A stretch of DNA of 64,000 nt. Origin: UBA6921 sp031363085. GTDB taxonomy: Bacteria > Pseudomonadota > Gammaproteobacteria > SG8-11. Below, one piece after another: positions 17,910 to 26,632 of this stretch. The DNA lies in assembly GCA_031363085.1 (NCBI GenBank), contig JANLTU010000036.1, forward strand, positions 1 to 64,000. The letters are read 5' to 3'. The notes below the pieces were generated by a model. The model was given only the letters and a program-made list of their open reading frames with translations. It was not told the DNA's origin and searched no databases. Every line of letters starts with the position of its first letter. Within the stretch, counting starts at the first letter, position 1. The position numbers and the translations under genes were made by a program.

Positions 17910-20474
17910 TTATTGCAACTCGCCTTCGATGACGGCCGGTGCAGCAGTTACCGACGGTTTATCGCTGAGTGAGAAGCTGACCGTGCCGATCTCCGACGCG
18001 GTGGGCAGTGGCAGCGTGGTGCCCAGACCGGTGACGCTTAGCGCCGCGCAGGCCGAGAGCGCTTGGTCTTTCATGGTTTGCTCTTTCTCCATGCCCTTGA
18101 TGATGAAGCTGTTGGCGCCAGCGGTCAGGCTGATCTTATCCGCCAAGGTGACTGACGCGTGCCAGCGGCCATCGACACTTTCGGTCCACGGGAAGCCCCA
18201 CAATTCGCCGGGGCCGCCGTAGTTAAGGCGGAACTTCTTGCCATTGAAGGCGGTGTCGCCATTGGCGTCGTTTGCCGTGCTGTGGGTGTAGTTAAACTCC
18301 AGTGGCTTGTCGAAGGACGCGTAGCTGCTGTCCGAGACTTTCTGCACCGTCACCATATGACTCCAATCGTTCGAGCCGGTTTCCCACTGGTACGAAACAT
18401 CGGCCTGATAGGCATTCCACGGCGGCGTGCTGGTGGGCAGTGCAGTGGTCAACATCTGACCCGTTTGCATGCCGCCCCAGGTGTTGCCGAACTTGCTCAG
18501 GTCCAAGCCATCCACCGAGACCACAGCGCTGCCGTCCATCAATAGGAGTTTGCCGTTGCTGATCGAGGCGGTGTATTGGTGTGGTGTGCCAGTTTGTGTG
18601 TTGCTCGTCCAGTCGAACCCTACTTCCGCATAGAACAGATTGGCTTCCGTGCTGGCGCTGGTGATGTCAGCCTGTATCAAGCCGCCTTTCAGGCAATGCT
18701 GATAGCAGTACAACGTCGACCCGCTAGTAAGTGTGCTGTCGTTCGGTTTGACGAAGTCCTGCGAGTACAGCGTCACGGTGCGTTCCAGAGTCGGTGTGCT
18801 CGCCTTGTGTACGTAATTGATGTTGCCGCCCAGCGAGTCGGACCACAGTCCCAGCGACTGGCCGTCGGTCAAGGTTATCGTCGCCGCTGCTGCGACATCG
18901 TCGGCAGTGTTGGTGGGAGTGTTGTTAATGTCGATGGTTGTATAGCTCACCGGACCGGAGTTGCCCCACTCGAATCGATCCACAATCTTGAAGTTGCTGC
19001 CATCGTACGAGACATGCCACTGACCGGAGTACGTCGTATACACCGGATGCGGTCCCCAGTAATTGAACTCCATGCCCTGGAACTGGCTGAGTAGCTCAGA
19101 AGTTGCAACACGCCGGATCAGCTTGCCCGCTGCCACGTGCACCGTGTAGTCGGTGGACGTGCCGGTTGAAAAGTCGACCTGCTTGATGGGGGTGTTATCC
19201 GGCAAATTGCCGCCCTCGTACCACACCCCCCAGTAACCGACATGGCCGTATTTGCCGTTGTAGGTGAAGGGAAAGCCTGAATCCAGTTCAACACGTTGAC
19301 CGGCAGTGACGGTTTTGCCATTAAATTGGCCGTCGGCGGCGTGATACAAATTGTAACGCCACACGTTGGTGTTGAAATCGGTACGTGAGGTGCAGGCGGT
19401 TTCCTGAGTGTTGGTGCCGCTGTTACTGCTGTCGGACTGACGCAGGAAGTTTGCTGAATTGAAGGCCACTGCGAAGGTGTCGGAGTTCGATTTGGTTATT
19501 ACGCCCGCATCCGGGTTGTCGGACGGATCATTGTAGCTGAACGATTCCGCCGAATGCGTCATCGCCTGACCGGTGTTGCCGTTGGCATCGTCAAGCAACA
19601 CATGGCTGGACTCCTCGCGTGAAAAATCCATGCCTGCATTGTTGCCACCCATCGCAGCGCCGGCCACGTCAATAAATTTGAATTCGGGTTTTCCGGCCGT
19701 GTTGGAAACGGTAAATAATGCCCCCTTCATCACCGCTACCTCAGAGCCAGCCGGCGCATTGAATACAGAGCCGTCGACCACACCTTTGAAGTTGAGGGTG
19801 AATTTACCAAAGGGATTTGCAGCGCTGATTGCCTCGGTGACCGTGGTTTCGACCAGGATTTGTTTCTCATCCATCGGGTTCGGTCCACCGCCAGGTCCAC
19901 CACCAGCGGCCTTGGTATTGCCGCTTTTTTGTTCTTTAGGTACCCAGATTTTAACGATCATCGGCGCGCTGCTGTCGGTGCGCGTCGAGTTGATGGTCCA
20001 CTTCTCGTAGCTAACCGTTTGACCACCGCTGGATTGGCCAGACTGACCCGAGCTGCTTTGATTCTTACCGGTCTCGCACTTGGCATTATTGACCAGCGCG
20101 ATGTACGCGCCTTTGTTCACCATGTCGGCAGCGCGGGTCTGATCCATCACGCAGAGGATCATGTTGACGGTGCTCAGTGACTCAACGGACTTGTCGAATA
20201 CATGCGTGTTCACCGGATCCTTTGTGTAGTCGGTGCCCGGGTCGGTCAATGCCGCCATCACGGCCTTATAGTTTGCTTTCAAGCCCATGACTTCACGACC
20301 AGCAGCGGAAGCCGTTTCTTTCGGCGTCACCACGCTCAAGGTCACGGGCATATCCAAGCCGGCGACGCTGCCGCTGCTGCCGCCACCGGTGGTGGTTTCA
20401 GAGCTGCCGCCACCGCCGCAGCCACTCAGGCCAAGCGCGCTCGATGCCAGCAACAGGGGGATTATTTTCTTCAT
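17910..20474 (-). CDS. Large secreted lipoprotein of unknown function
   Basis: 854 residues. A lipoprotein signal peptide with lipobox LSGC (Cys19) is followed by a Gly/Ser-rich tether, so it should be anchored to a membrane, probably the outer one. The rest is rich in Asn, Asp, Thr, Ser, Trp and Tyr, with many short beta-strand-like stretches and no recognised catalytic motif. A Ser/Gly/Gln-rich linker occurs near residue 135 and a Gly/Pro-rich one near 200. GGAG before the ATG supports the start. No family recognised; surface adhesion or carbohydrate binding would be guesses. It stands alone. Confidence 0.85.
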   Translation of the reverse strand: MKKIIPLLLASSALGLSGCGGGGSSETTTGGGSSGSVAGLDMPVTLSVVTPKETASAAGREVMGLKANYKAVMAALTDPGTDYTKDPVNTHVFDKSVESLSTVNMILCVMDQTRAADMVNKGAYIALVNNAKCETGKNQSSSGQSGQSSGGQTVSYEKWTINSTRTDSSAPMIVKIWVPKEQKSGNTKAAGGGPGGGPNPMDEKQILVETTVTEAISAANPFGKFTLNFKGVVDGSVFNAPAGSEVAVMKGALFTVSNTAGKPEFKFIDVAGAAMGGNNAGMDFSREESSHVLLDDANGNTGQAMTHSAESFSYNDPSDNPDAGVITKSNSDTFAVAFNSANFLRQSDSSNSGTNTQETACTSRTDFNTNVWRYNLYHAADGQFNGKTVTAGQRVELDSGFPFTYNGKYGHVGYWGVWYEGGNLPDNTPIKQVDFSTGTSTDYTVHVAAGKLIRRVATSELLSQFQGMEFNYWGPHPVYTTYSGQWHVSYDGSNFKIVDRFEWGNSGPVSYTTIDINNTPTNTADDVAAAATITLTDGQSLGLWSDSLGGNINYVHKASTPTLERTVTLYSQDFVKPNDSTLTSGSTLYCYQHCLKGGLIQADITSASTEANLFYAEVGFDWTSNTQTGTPHQYTASISNGKLLLMDGSAVVSVDGLDLSKFGNTWGGMQTGQMLTTALPTSTPPWNAYQADVSYQWETGSNDWSHMVTVQKVSDSSYASFDKPLEFNYTHSTANDANGDTAFNGKKFRLNYGGPGELWGFPWTESVDGRWHASVTLADKISLTAGANSFIIKGMEKEQTMKDQALSACAALSVTGLGTTLPLPTASEIGTVSFSLSDKPSVTAAPAVIEGELQ

Positions 20475-20760
20475 AGCTACTCCTTCAATTTTCGTTTTTG
20501 GTTAATGTTCGGGTCGTTTAGCAAGTTGATCGCGGGCGTCTGAGAAAATTACACCGACCTGTAGACGAAGCGCGCGAGCATGCTGCTGGCTGTATCAGAG
20601 GGGATATCGAGGGAAGTTCAGCGGCGCTTTAATAACATTGGGCGCTATCAATATCGCTAGGTGCGGAATGCGGCACGCAACCTCTGGACGCGTCACAATC
20701 CGTTGGCGGAGGGGCGCAAAATTTCGTGCTCAACAGCAGCCGTGGAAACTGTTACCCAGG

Positions 20761-21360
20761 TCAGGATTGTTCGAGTTGCGCGATGCGTTTTTCCAGTGCG
20801 CCGATGGTTTTGCGGGTGTCGCCCAGCAGCTTGGCGAGTTGCTGGTGCAGGTAAATATTTTCGATGTTCATCTGAATATGAAACGCGAGGCGTTCCAGTA
20901 TTTTTTGATCGTCTGCAGAAAACGTTTTCATACCGCGTTTATTCAACACCTGGATCGCGCCGTTCACCTGGCCGGGCGCCGCGCCGCGCACCGGCACGCA
21001 CAGCGCGCTTTGCGTCATGTAGCCGGTCTGCATATCCACCCATTCGTGCGAGCCGGCGCGATTTTCCATGTCGGTTACTAGTTGGGTTTCGCCGCTGGAA
21101 ATCACTTGGCCCACCAGCGACTCGCCGCGTGGAACGGCCACTTGGCGTTCTTTCAAGCCGGTGCCGCTTTGCACCCAGATGTTGTCCGACTCCGGGTCGA
21201 GCACAAAAATACTACAGCGCTCGCAGTTGAGCGTTTTGGGAATGATCTCGACAAAAAAATCCAGCAACGGTTTATCGCCGGTGTTGCGCCAAGCGGCGTC
21301 GATTTTTTTTTGCTTGGCTTTCAGCTCTTCCAGACGCTGGATCAGCGAATCGGTCGTCAT
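20761..21360 (-). CDS. GAF-domain protein with coiled-coil end
   Basis: 199 residues. After a short helix, a GAF domain (about 30-165) shows CERCSIFVLDPESDNIWVQS, the RGESLVGQV turn and SALCVPVRG segment typical of small-molecule-sensing GAF domains. The last 30 residues form a leucine-heptad coiled coil. No output domain is attached, so it probably works as a ligand sensor or partner of another protein. The ATG at 21360 has GGAGAAGAG upstream; longer in-frame reading through the terminator hairpin is rejected. Confidence 0.82.
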   Translation of the reverse strand: MTTDSLIQRLEELKAKQKKIDAAWRNTGDKPLLDFFVEIIPKTLNCERCSIFVLDPESDNIWVQSGTGLKERQVAVPRGESLVGQVISSGETQLVTDMENRAGSHEWVDMQTGYMTQSALCVPVRGAAPGQVNGAIQVLNKRGMKTFSADDQKILERLAFHIQMNIENIYLHQQLAKLLGDTRKTIGALEKRIAQLEQS

Positions 21361-21477
21361 AACTCTTCTCCGCGAAGTGAAAACGACGCGCGCATGAAAT
21401 CGCAACGAGTTCCGTGCGTGCGGCTCGCTATGATGCTTATGTCGGCAGGGCGGGGCTGAACTTGTGCGGGAAAAATT

Positions 21478-21515
21478 CGATCTTTGTCCCGGCGGTGCAG
21501 CCGGGACAAAGATCG
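21478..21515 (-). terminator. Strong terminator after the multicopper oxidase gene
   Basis: Perfect 16-bp inverted repeat (left arm CGATCTTTGTCCCGGC) with a six-base loop, followed on the minus strand by AATTTTT. It lies 27 bp beyond the multicopper oxidase stop codon. Confidence 0.88.
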
Positions 21516-21541
21516 ACAAATAAAAAATTAATGCAGAGACA

Positions 21542-23155
21542 TCACGGCTGCACTACTAACGGACGCATCATGTCGTGGTCTTCGTGTTCCAGCATGTGGC
21601 AGTGCCACACAAACTTGCCGGTGTAATCGGTGAAGCGCGCGATGATCCGCGTGATTTCACCCGGCGGGCAACGTACCGTGTCTTTCCACCCCACCTCGTT
21701 CGGGTCGACCGGTGTATAGGCGCCGTCGGCCTTGCGTTTGCGGTCCAGCACCTGGAATTGCACCAGATGCAAATGGATCGGATGCGCATCGCGGGTGAGG
21801 TTATCCAATTCCCAGATTTCAATCGCATCCAGCTCCGGGTCTTCGGTAACAGGGTCCGTGTAGTGCATGTCGTTCAATAGCACTTCGATGGGATTCCCCT
21901 TTGCATCCTTCTTTTCCACCAAAGTCATGTGGCGGGTATTGATCGGCGACATTCTTTCAGCAGCCAAGATTGCTGTAACGGCCGCAACATTGCGCAGCAG
22001 CACTTTGTGTTCGTCGATTTTAATACTCAGCCGGGACGGCAGACTGGGGGGGATTACACTGGTATCCGGCGCCTTTGTCTTGGGCTGTACTATGACGAAT
22101 TTCAAAATTTGCTCCATGCCGTCGGTGGGCTTGGGTCCAGGCGCAGGATCGCCGGGAAACGGCGACGCAGCGTCGTTGGTCAGCAAGATTTCGTCGCCCG
22201 GCGTACCGCCACTGAAGTCAATGATGACGTCAGCCCGTTCCCCAGGGGCCATCAGCAGTGCGGGTTGGCCGGTAGAACACAGCGGGATCGGTGCCGGTAA
22301 AAATCCTCCGTCGCTGCCGATTTGAAATGCGGCCGGGCAAATCTTGGCGGCGAGAAGAGGACTTAAGGCCAGCGAATAAAAACGCGAGTTCGAACCGTTA
22401 ACCACGCGAAAGCGATAACGGCGTGGTTCCACGCTGAGTTTGGGCCACACTTTGCCGTTAACAACAACGTGGTCGCCGAAGAACTCGGGCTGTTCAGCGC
22501 TGGTTTGATACAGCAGCGCTGTCGGCTTGTCGCGCGAGTCGAACATCCGATCTTGAATAATCAGCGGCACCTCATAGGCACCGCAAGGCAGATTAAGATC
22601 GACTTCATGCTTGTCACGCAACAGATAAGCACCGGCCAGTCCGGCATACACGTTCAACCGGGTAATGCCCATGGTGTGGTCGTGAAACCAGAGCGTGGCA
22701 CCGGGTTGGTCGTTGGGGTAGCAGTAGGTCGCCGAGCTTGGGTTATGGCCTGAGCCTTCGGGGTGAGTAAAGGCATCCGGTAAGCCATCGCTTTCCGACG
22801 GGCAGTGCGCGCCATGCAAATGCACTACGGCGTGGCCGGGTTGGGCGATGTGAACCATGCCCGTGCCCATATTTGCCATGGGTGCTAACGGAACGTCCAT
22901 GGTAAATGGGAATTTCCCGGTCACCGGCAGCCGGTTGATCCACGTGACTTCGACCGGTCGGTCGGATTTCGCGTCGATAATCGGGCCGGGATAACTGCCC
23001 GCGTAGGCCCATACCGGGACCGGCGGCATATCGGAATGGAAGCGGTGCTGAACTTCGCTCATGACAATTTCGTAGCGATCTTCCTTGCTGGTGGAAGCCT
23101 TGGGTATCGCGACATTCAAGCGCGGTAGTTCGTCCTTAAATTTCATAAGTGCCAT
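21542..23155 (-). CDS. Multicopper oxidase, CotA/bilirubin-oxidase-like
   Basis: 537 residues with all copper ligand motifs: HLHGAH (about 110), WFHDHTMGITR (about 157), HPIHLHLVQF (about 455) and HCHMLEHEDHDMM (about 517), which supplies type 1 and type 3 ligands with a Met axial residue. It should oxidise a phenolic, pigment or metal substrate and reduce oxygen to water. No signal peptide or Tat motif is seen, as in CotA, so its site is uncertain. ATG at 23155 has AGGAGA six bases upstream. It is 87 bp downstream of the di-haem protein gene, probably in one operon. Confidence 0.93.
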   Translation of the reverse strand: MALMKFKDELPRLNVAIPKASTSKEDRYEIVMSEVQHRFHSDMPPVPVWAYAGSYPGPIIDAKSDRPVEVTWINRLPVTGKFPFTMDVPLAPMANMGTGMVHIAQPGHAVVHLHGAHCPSESDGLPDAFTHPEGSGHNPSSATYCYPNDQPGATLWFHDHTMGITRLNVYAGLAGAYLLRDKHEVDLNLPCGAYEVPLIIQDRMFDSRDKPTALLYQTSAEQPEFFGDHVVVNGKVWPKLSVEPRRYRFRVVNGSNSRFYSLALSPLLAAKICPAAFQIGSDGGFLPAPIPLCSTGQPALLMAPGERADVIIDFSGGTPGDEILLTNDAASPFPGDPAPGPKPTDGMEQILKFVIVQPKTKAPDTSVIPPSLPSRLSIKIDEHKVLLRNVAAVTAILAAERMSPINTRHMTLVEKKDAKGNPIEVLLNDMHYTDPVTEDPELDAIEIWELDNLTRDAHPIHLHLVQFQVLDRKRKADGAYTPVDPNEVGWKDTVRCPPGEITRIIARFTDYTGKFVWHCHMLEHEDHDMMRPLVVQP

Positions 23156-23242
23156 TGCAGTTCTCCTTGAGTTTGTTTCAATAAAAAGTAACCGAGACAG
23201 GGTGTCGTCAGTCACGCCATGTCCTTCTTGTACCCCCCTCAT

Positions 23243-26128
23243 TCACTGTTTCACTGCTGCCTGCACATCATTATTTTCGAGCGCGCGCGGCACCTTGGCC
23301 GCGTTTGCAGGATCGCTGCCGGCGTCACGTTCGTCGCCGTCGTAGTAACCGTCGAGATCACGGTCCAAGGCCATGCGCACGCCGGAGCCGGGCGGTACGC
23401 AGGTGTAAGTCAGTGGGGCATGGCGGCTGCGGGCGCGCAGCGCGCTTGCGCCAAGCGCCGGGTCATGCGCGCGATCAGTTTTAAACCGACCGCCGCCGCT
23501 GTAGAGATAGCCGCGTTCGTGTTCGCCGGTTTCTCTTACGACCAGCTCGCACTCGCCGGCGTCGGCGCGCTGCACTAATAAGTCGATACGCGGCACTGCG
23601 GCGGTGACATTGTCGCGCGTCAGCGTTACTTGCTGGCCCACGACCGGGGCAAGATTGCTGTCGAAGGCGAGCATGAACTGCTCCATCTGGCGACGCATTT
23701 TTTCACTCAGGGGATTGAGCGTCCCCGCCAGCGGATGGTCCGGTGCAACGAACGGAAAGCCGCCCGGGTTACCGGGGTCCAGCGGGCTGAGTGCGCCGGG
23801 CAGGCGGAAGCGGAACACGATGGAGTTATGGAAGCGTGCCAGCGTATCGTTGCTGCCGTCATGTAAAAAACCAAAACCGCGCACCTGCTCGCCCATGTCG
23901 CCATTGTCACCCGGCAAAATGAAACGCAACACTTGCGCCATGCCGAACATGCCGACCTTCTGGTACATGTTGCGCAGATGCGGCACTTTCATGAACTGGG
24001 TTTCCGACTCGAAGGAGTAACGTCCATCGCTGCCGAAGAAGCCCGGTTTGGCGACGCCGAATTGGCGGTTGCCATCCGGGTCCAGGACGTGACAACCATT
24101 GCAGTTGAAGAAGGTATCCGAGATCAGGCCGAAATACATGCCGCGCCCGGCAGCCTGGTCGGGTGTCAGTGAGTTGTCCAGCGCGCGGATCGGGTTGGGC
24201 GGATAAGTGATTTGCAGCACGAAGTCGGTGAAGGCTTGCATCTGCGCATCGGTCAGTACCGCGTCACGTCCGTTCAGCCCGGCGAAGGCGACGTTGAATT
24301 TTTTGAAGGCAAGATCTTCGTTGAACGCGCCGCTGTCGGGTTGTGCACTGGGTTCGTCGTTGCCGCCGGTGCGGTCACCGCGCCAGTGCATCGGGCCATG
24401 ATTGGCCATGCCGCGCAAACTTTGCGTGGTCATCGGGCCTTTGAGCGCGTGAAAGTGCGGATTGAGCGTGGCAGTGAAGCCTTGCGGAAAATTGATGGTT
24501 GGCCCCAGTAGAAACGGACCGGGGTTATTGATGGTGGTGCCGTCCGGGTCGCCCAGATCCCACGCCAGGCTGTCGAAGTCGCCGAAGATATGACAGCTTG
24601 AACACGACGAGTCGCCATGACTTGAGGTTAACGACGCGTCGTACAGCAGGCGCCGCCCCTGCGTGATGCTGGCGGGTTCGGGGTTAAACATCGCCACGTG
24701 CGCGGTTTCCTTGCCGTGCTTCAGGTCGATGATCGAGACGCTGTTGTCGAAGCGCGTGAGCACATACAGGCGTTGGTTGTTTTCATCCAGCGCCAGACCG
24801 GAAGGCCCGCCGCCGCTGACTTCGATCTGGTTGGCGCGGTCGGGCACGAAACTGTCGGCTTCCAGTTCGGCGGTTTTGAACACGCCGACCTTGCTGGAAC
24901 CAAACGCCGCGACGAACAGCATTTTGCCGTCGCGCGTCACCACCATATCCATCGGCTGGGCGAGGCTTTTTGCGTTTTCGGCGTTGGGCCGCGCGGCGCA
25001 GCACAGGTTGTAGTCGATGTGTTTGTTCAGATGGCGCGCTTGTGAGCCAGTGCTTGACAATACGGTGATGCGGCTTTCCGTCAAGTGGCCTTGCAGGGTG
25101 TGCTCGCGGCCCAGGCGCGTGCCGAAGCCTTCAAAGCGGCGCAGATTTTGCGCGTCGGTGTTTGACACATACACTTTGCCGTTCACCGGATTCACCACCA
25201 TGTTAAACAGCACCGTTCCGACGCCCATAAACGCGCCGCCGCTGACCGGCGCCGGCGGGTTGGCGGTGGCATCGATCACGAACACGTCTTTGTCGGGCAG
25301 GCTGAAGCGTACTTTGTCGTCCCAAGTGCGACCCAGCTCGTCAAGCCAGTGTTGACCATTGAATTTCACGATCAGGCCGGTCTCAGGCTGGGCTTCGCCG
25401 GCGGCATCCACACGCGTTGCGGGCAGGCCGCCGTTGGCTTCGCCGCCGACGGGGACCAGTTCTTGAAATAGCGTGGTGGTGCGGTTGCCGGTGTGGAAGC
25501 CGGCGGCGTACACGCGTGTGCCGTCGGGCGTCACCGCCAGCGCGCGCGGGGTGTCGGTGAACAGCGTGAGAATCGTCAGCGGCGCGCTGCTGGAACTTTT
25601 CGCATCGAACACCCACACGTCGGCGCGTCCGATGCCGGGTGTTGTCAACTGCGGATCGTGCGGATTGTTCTGGCCGCGATGCGCAGTGGTGATGAAGGCG
25701 CGATCATGTTTCGATCCGCCGAACACGATATCGCGCGGTTCGTCGCCGACCAGCAAGGTGCGCGTGATCTGCGCGTGCTCGGGCTCGTGCACGTCGACGA
25801 CACTGATGCTGTCGGACAGGTGATTGACCACCCACACTTCGTCGTTGGAGCGGGCCGTGACCGCCACCGGCTCCAGGCCCACCGCGACTGACTTGCGATG
25901 CTCTAATCCTTGTTCGGTAACGCGGAAAATTTCCAGTCGCGCATCCGGTGTATTAACGGCATACAGGTATTTTCCGTCGGGCGACAAGGCCAAGGGCCGC
26001 ACCTGCCCGGATTCAAATAAGGTAAACGACGCTGGCGTCTGCGCATTCGTATACCCGGTGCCAGTGAGCCCGCCGAGTAACAATGCTGCGCAGATGATTC
26101 CATGGCGACGTTGTGCTTGAACGATCAT
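23243..26128 (-). CDS. Secreted beta-propeller di-haem cytochrome c protein
   Basis: 961 residues with a signal peptide (about 1-29). Residues 35-480 show repeated YVTN-type propeller blades, such as PLALSPDGKYLYAVNTPD and DEVWVVNHLSDSISVVDV. Two haem-binding motifs follow, CSSCH (about 508) and CNGCH (about 676), in a region resembling di-haem cytochrome c peroxidase/MauG proteins. It should act in the periplasm, passing electrons or oxidising a substrate. A TAAGGAG site precedes the ATG. The neighbour is a multicopper oxidase, suggesting a joint oxidative function. Confidence 0.88.
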   Translation of the reverse strand: MIVQAQRRHGIICAALLLGGLTGTGYTNAQTPASFTLFESGQVRPLALSPDGKYLYAVNTPDARLEIFRVTEQGLEHRKSVAVGLEPVAVTARSNDEVWVVNHLSDSISVVDVHEPEHAQITRTLLVGDEPRDIVFGGSKHDRAFITTAHRGQNNPHDPQLTTPGIGRADVWVFDAKSSSSAPLTILTLFTDTPRALAVTPDGTRVYAAGFHTGNRTTTLFQELVPVGGEANGGLPATRVDAAGEAQPETGLIVKFNGQHWLDELGRTWDDKVRFSLPDKDVFVIDATANPPAPVSGGAFMGVGTVLFNMVVNPVNGKVYVSNTDAQNLRRFEGFGTRLGREHTLQGHLTESRITVLSSTGSQARHLNKHIDYNLCCAARPNAENAKSLAQPMDMVVTRDGKMLFVAAFGSSKVGVFKTAELEADSFVPDRANQIEVSGGGPSGLALDENNQRLYVLTRFDNSVSIIDLKHGKETAHVAMFNPEPASITQGRRLLYDASLTSSHGDSSCSSCHIFGDFDSLAWDLGDPDGTTINNPGPFLLGPTINFPQGFTATLNPHFHALKGPMTTQSLRGMANHGPMHWRGDRTGGNDEPSAQPDSGAFNEDLAFKKFNVAFAGLNGRDAVLTDAQMQAFTDFVLQITYPPNPIRALDNSLTPDQAAGRGMYFGLISDTFFNCNGCHVLDPDGNRQFGVAKPGFFGSDGRYSFESETQFMKVPHLRNMYQKVGMFGMAQVLRFILPGDNGDMGEQVRGFGFLHDGSNDTLARFHNSIVFRFRLPGALSPLDPGNPGGFPFVAPDHPLAGTLNPLSEKMRRQMEQFMLAFDSNLAPVVGQQVTLTRDNVTAAVPRIDLLVQRADAGECELVVRETGEHERGYLYSGGGRFKTDRAHDPALGASALRARSRHAPLTYTCVPPGSGVRMALDRDLDGYYDGDERDAGSDPANAAKVPRALENNDVQAAVKQ

Positions 26129-26632
26129 GCCTTGCTCTCCTTAGGAGGAATTTTATGAGTAGGACTACAGGGCAGAAACGGGGCGGAATATCGAGACAGT
26201 ATTCCAGCCGCCCAGAAATCAATCAACCTTGCGGAGAGCAGACACTAACCTTCAGTCAGCCCGGTTGTCGTGGGTAATATTTGAGCTAGCGTATGTGAAT
26301 ATTCACGCAAAAAAATTTTCCGAGTTGATCACCGCTCGGGGGGTGTTGAAGCACGCGCAGCTTGGCAGCCGAGTGCATTGCCTCGTTGCTGATTTAGTTT
26401 CAGTCTCGTTTTGAATGGTAAGACGGTTAGTAAAAATCCATTTGCCGATCCCAACTGCTGCGTTTGGGTTTGATAGAAGTGCGCTGTAAGAAATACGCTG
26501 AAATGGAATAAGCTTCGAGGCGGCTGGGATGGGCGCTGTCATCGATATTGTGATTTTGCCGCCCGCATAGCACATTACGCAGGGACATAAATTTCTGCGC
26601 ACACTAAATCGATGAAGGAATCGCTGCTAATT
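26129..26632. other. 504-bp intergenic region, divergent promoters
   Basis: Lies between the divergent cytochrome and spermidine-synthase-like genes. It is AT-richer than the flanks. It contains a perfect 12-base palindrome GTGAATATTCAC at 26295-26306, a possible operator, but one such palindrome could arise by chance. No gene is supported in it. Confidence 0.5.

Noticed and set aside
21361..21519. N-terminal extension of the GAF gene through the hairpin
   Set aside because: It would encode through the terminator of the preceding gene; the ATG at 21360 has a good ribosome site.
26295..26306. Perfect palindrome GTGAATATTCAC in the divergent promoter region
   Set aside because: About sixteen 12-base palindromes are expected by chance in a window of this size, so one copy is not evidence of an operator.
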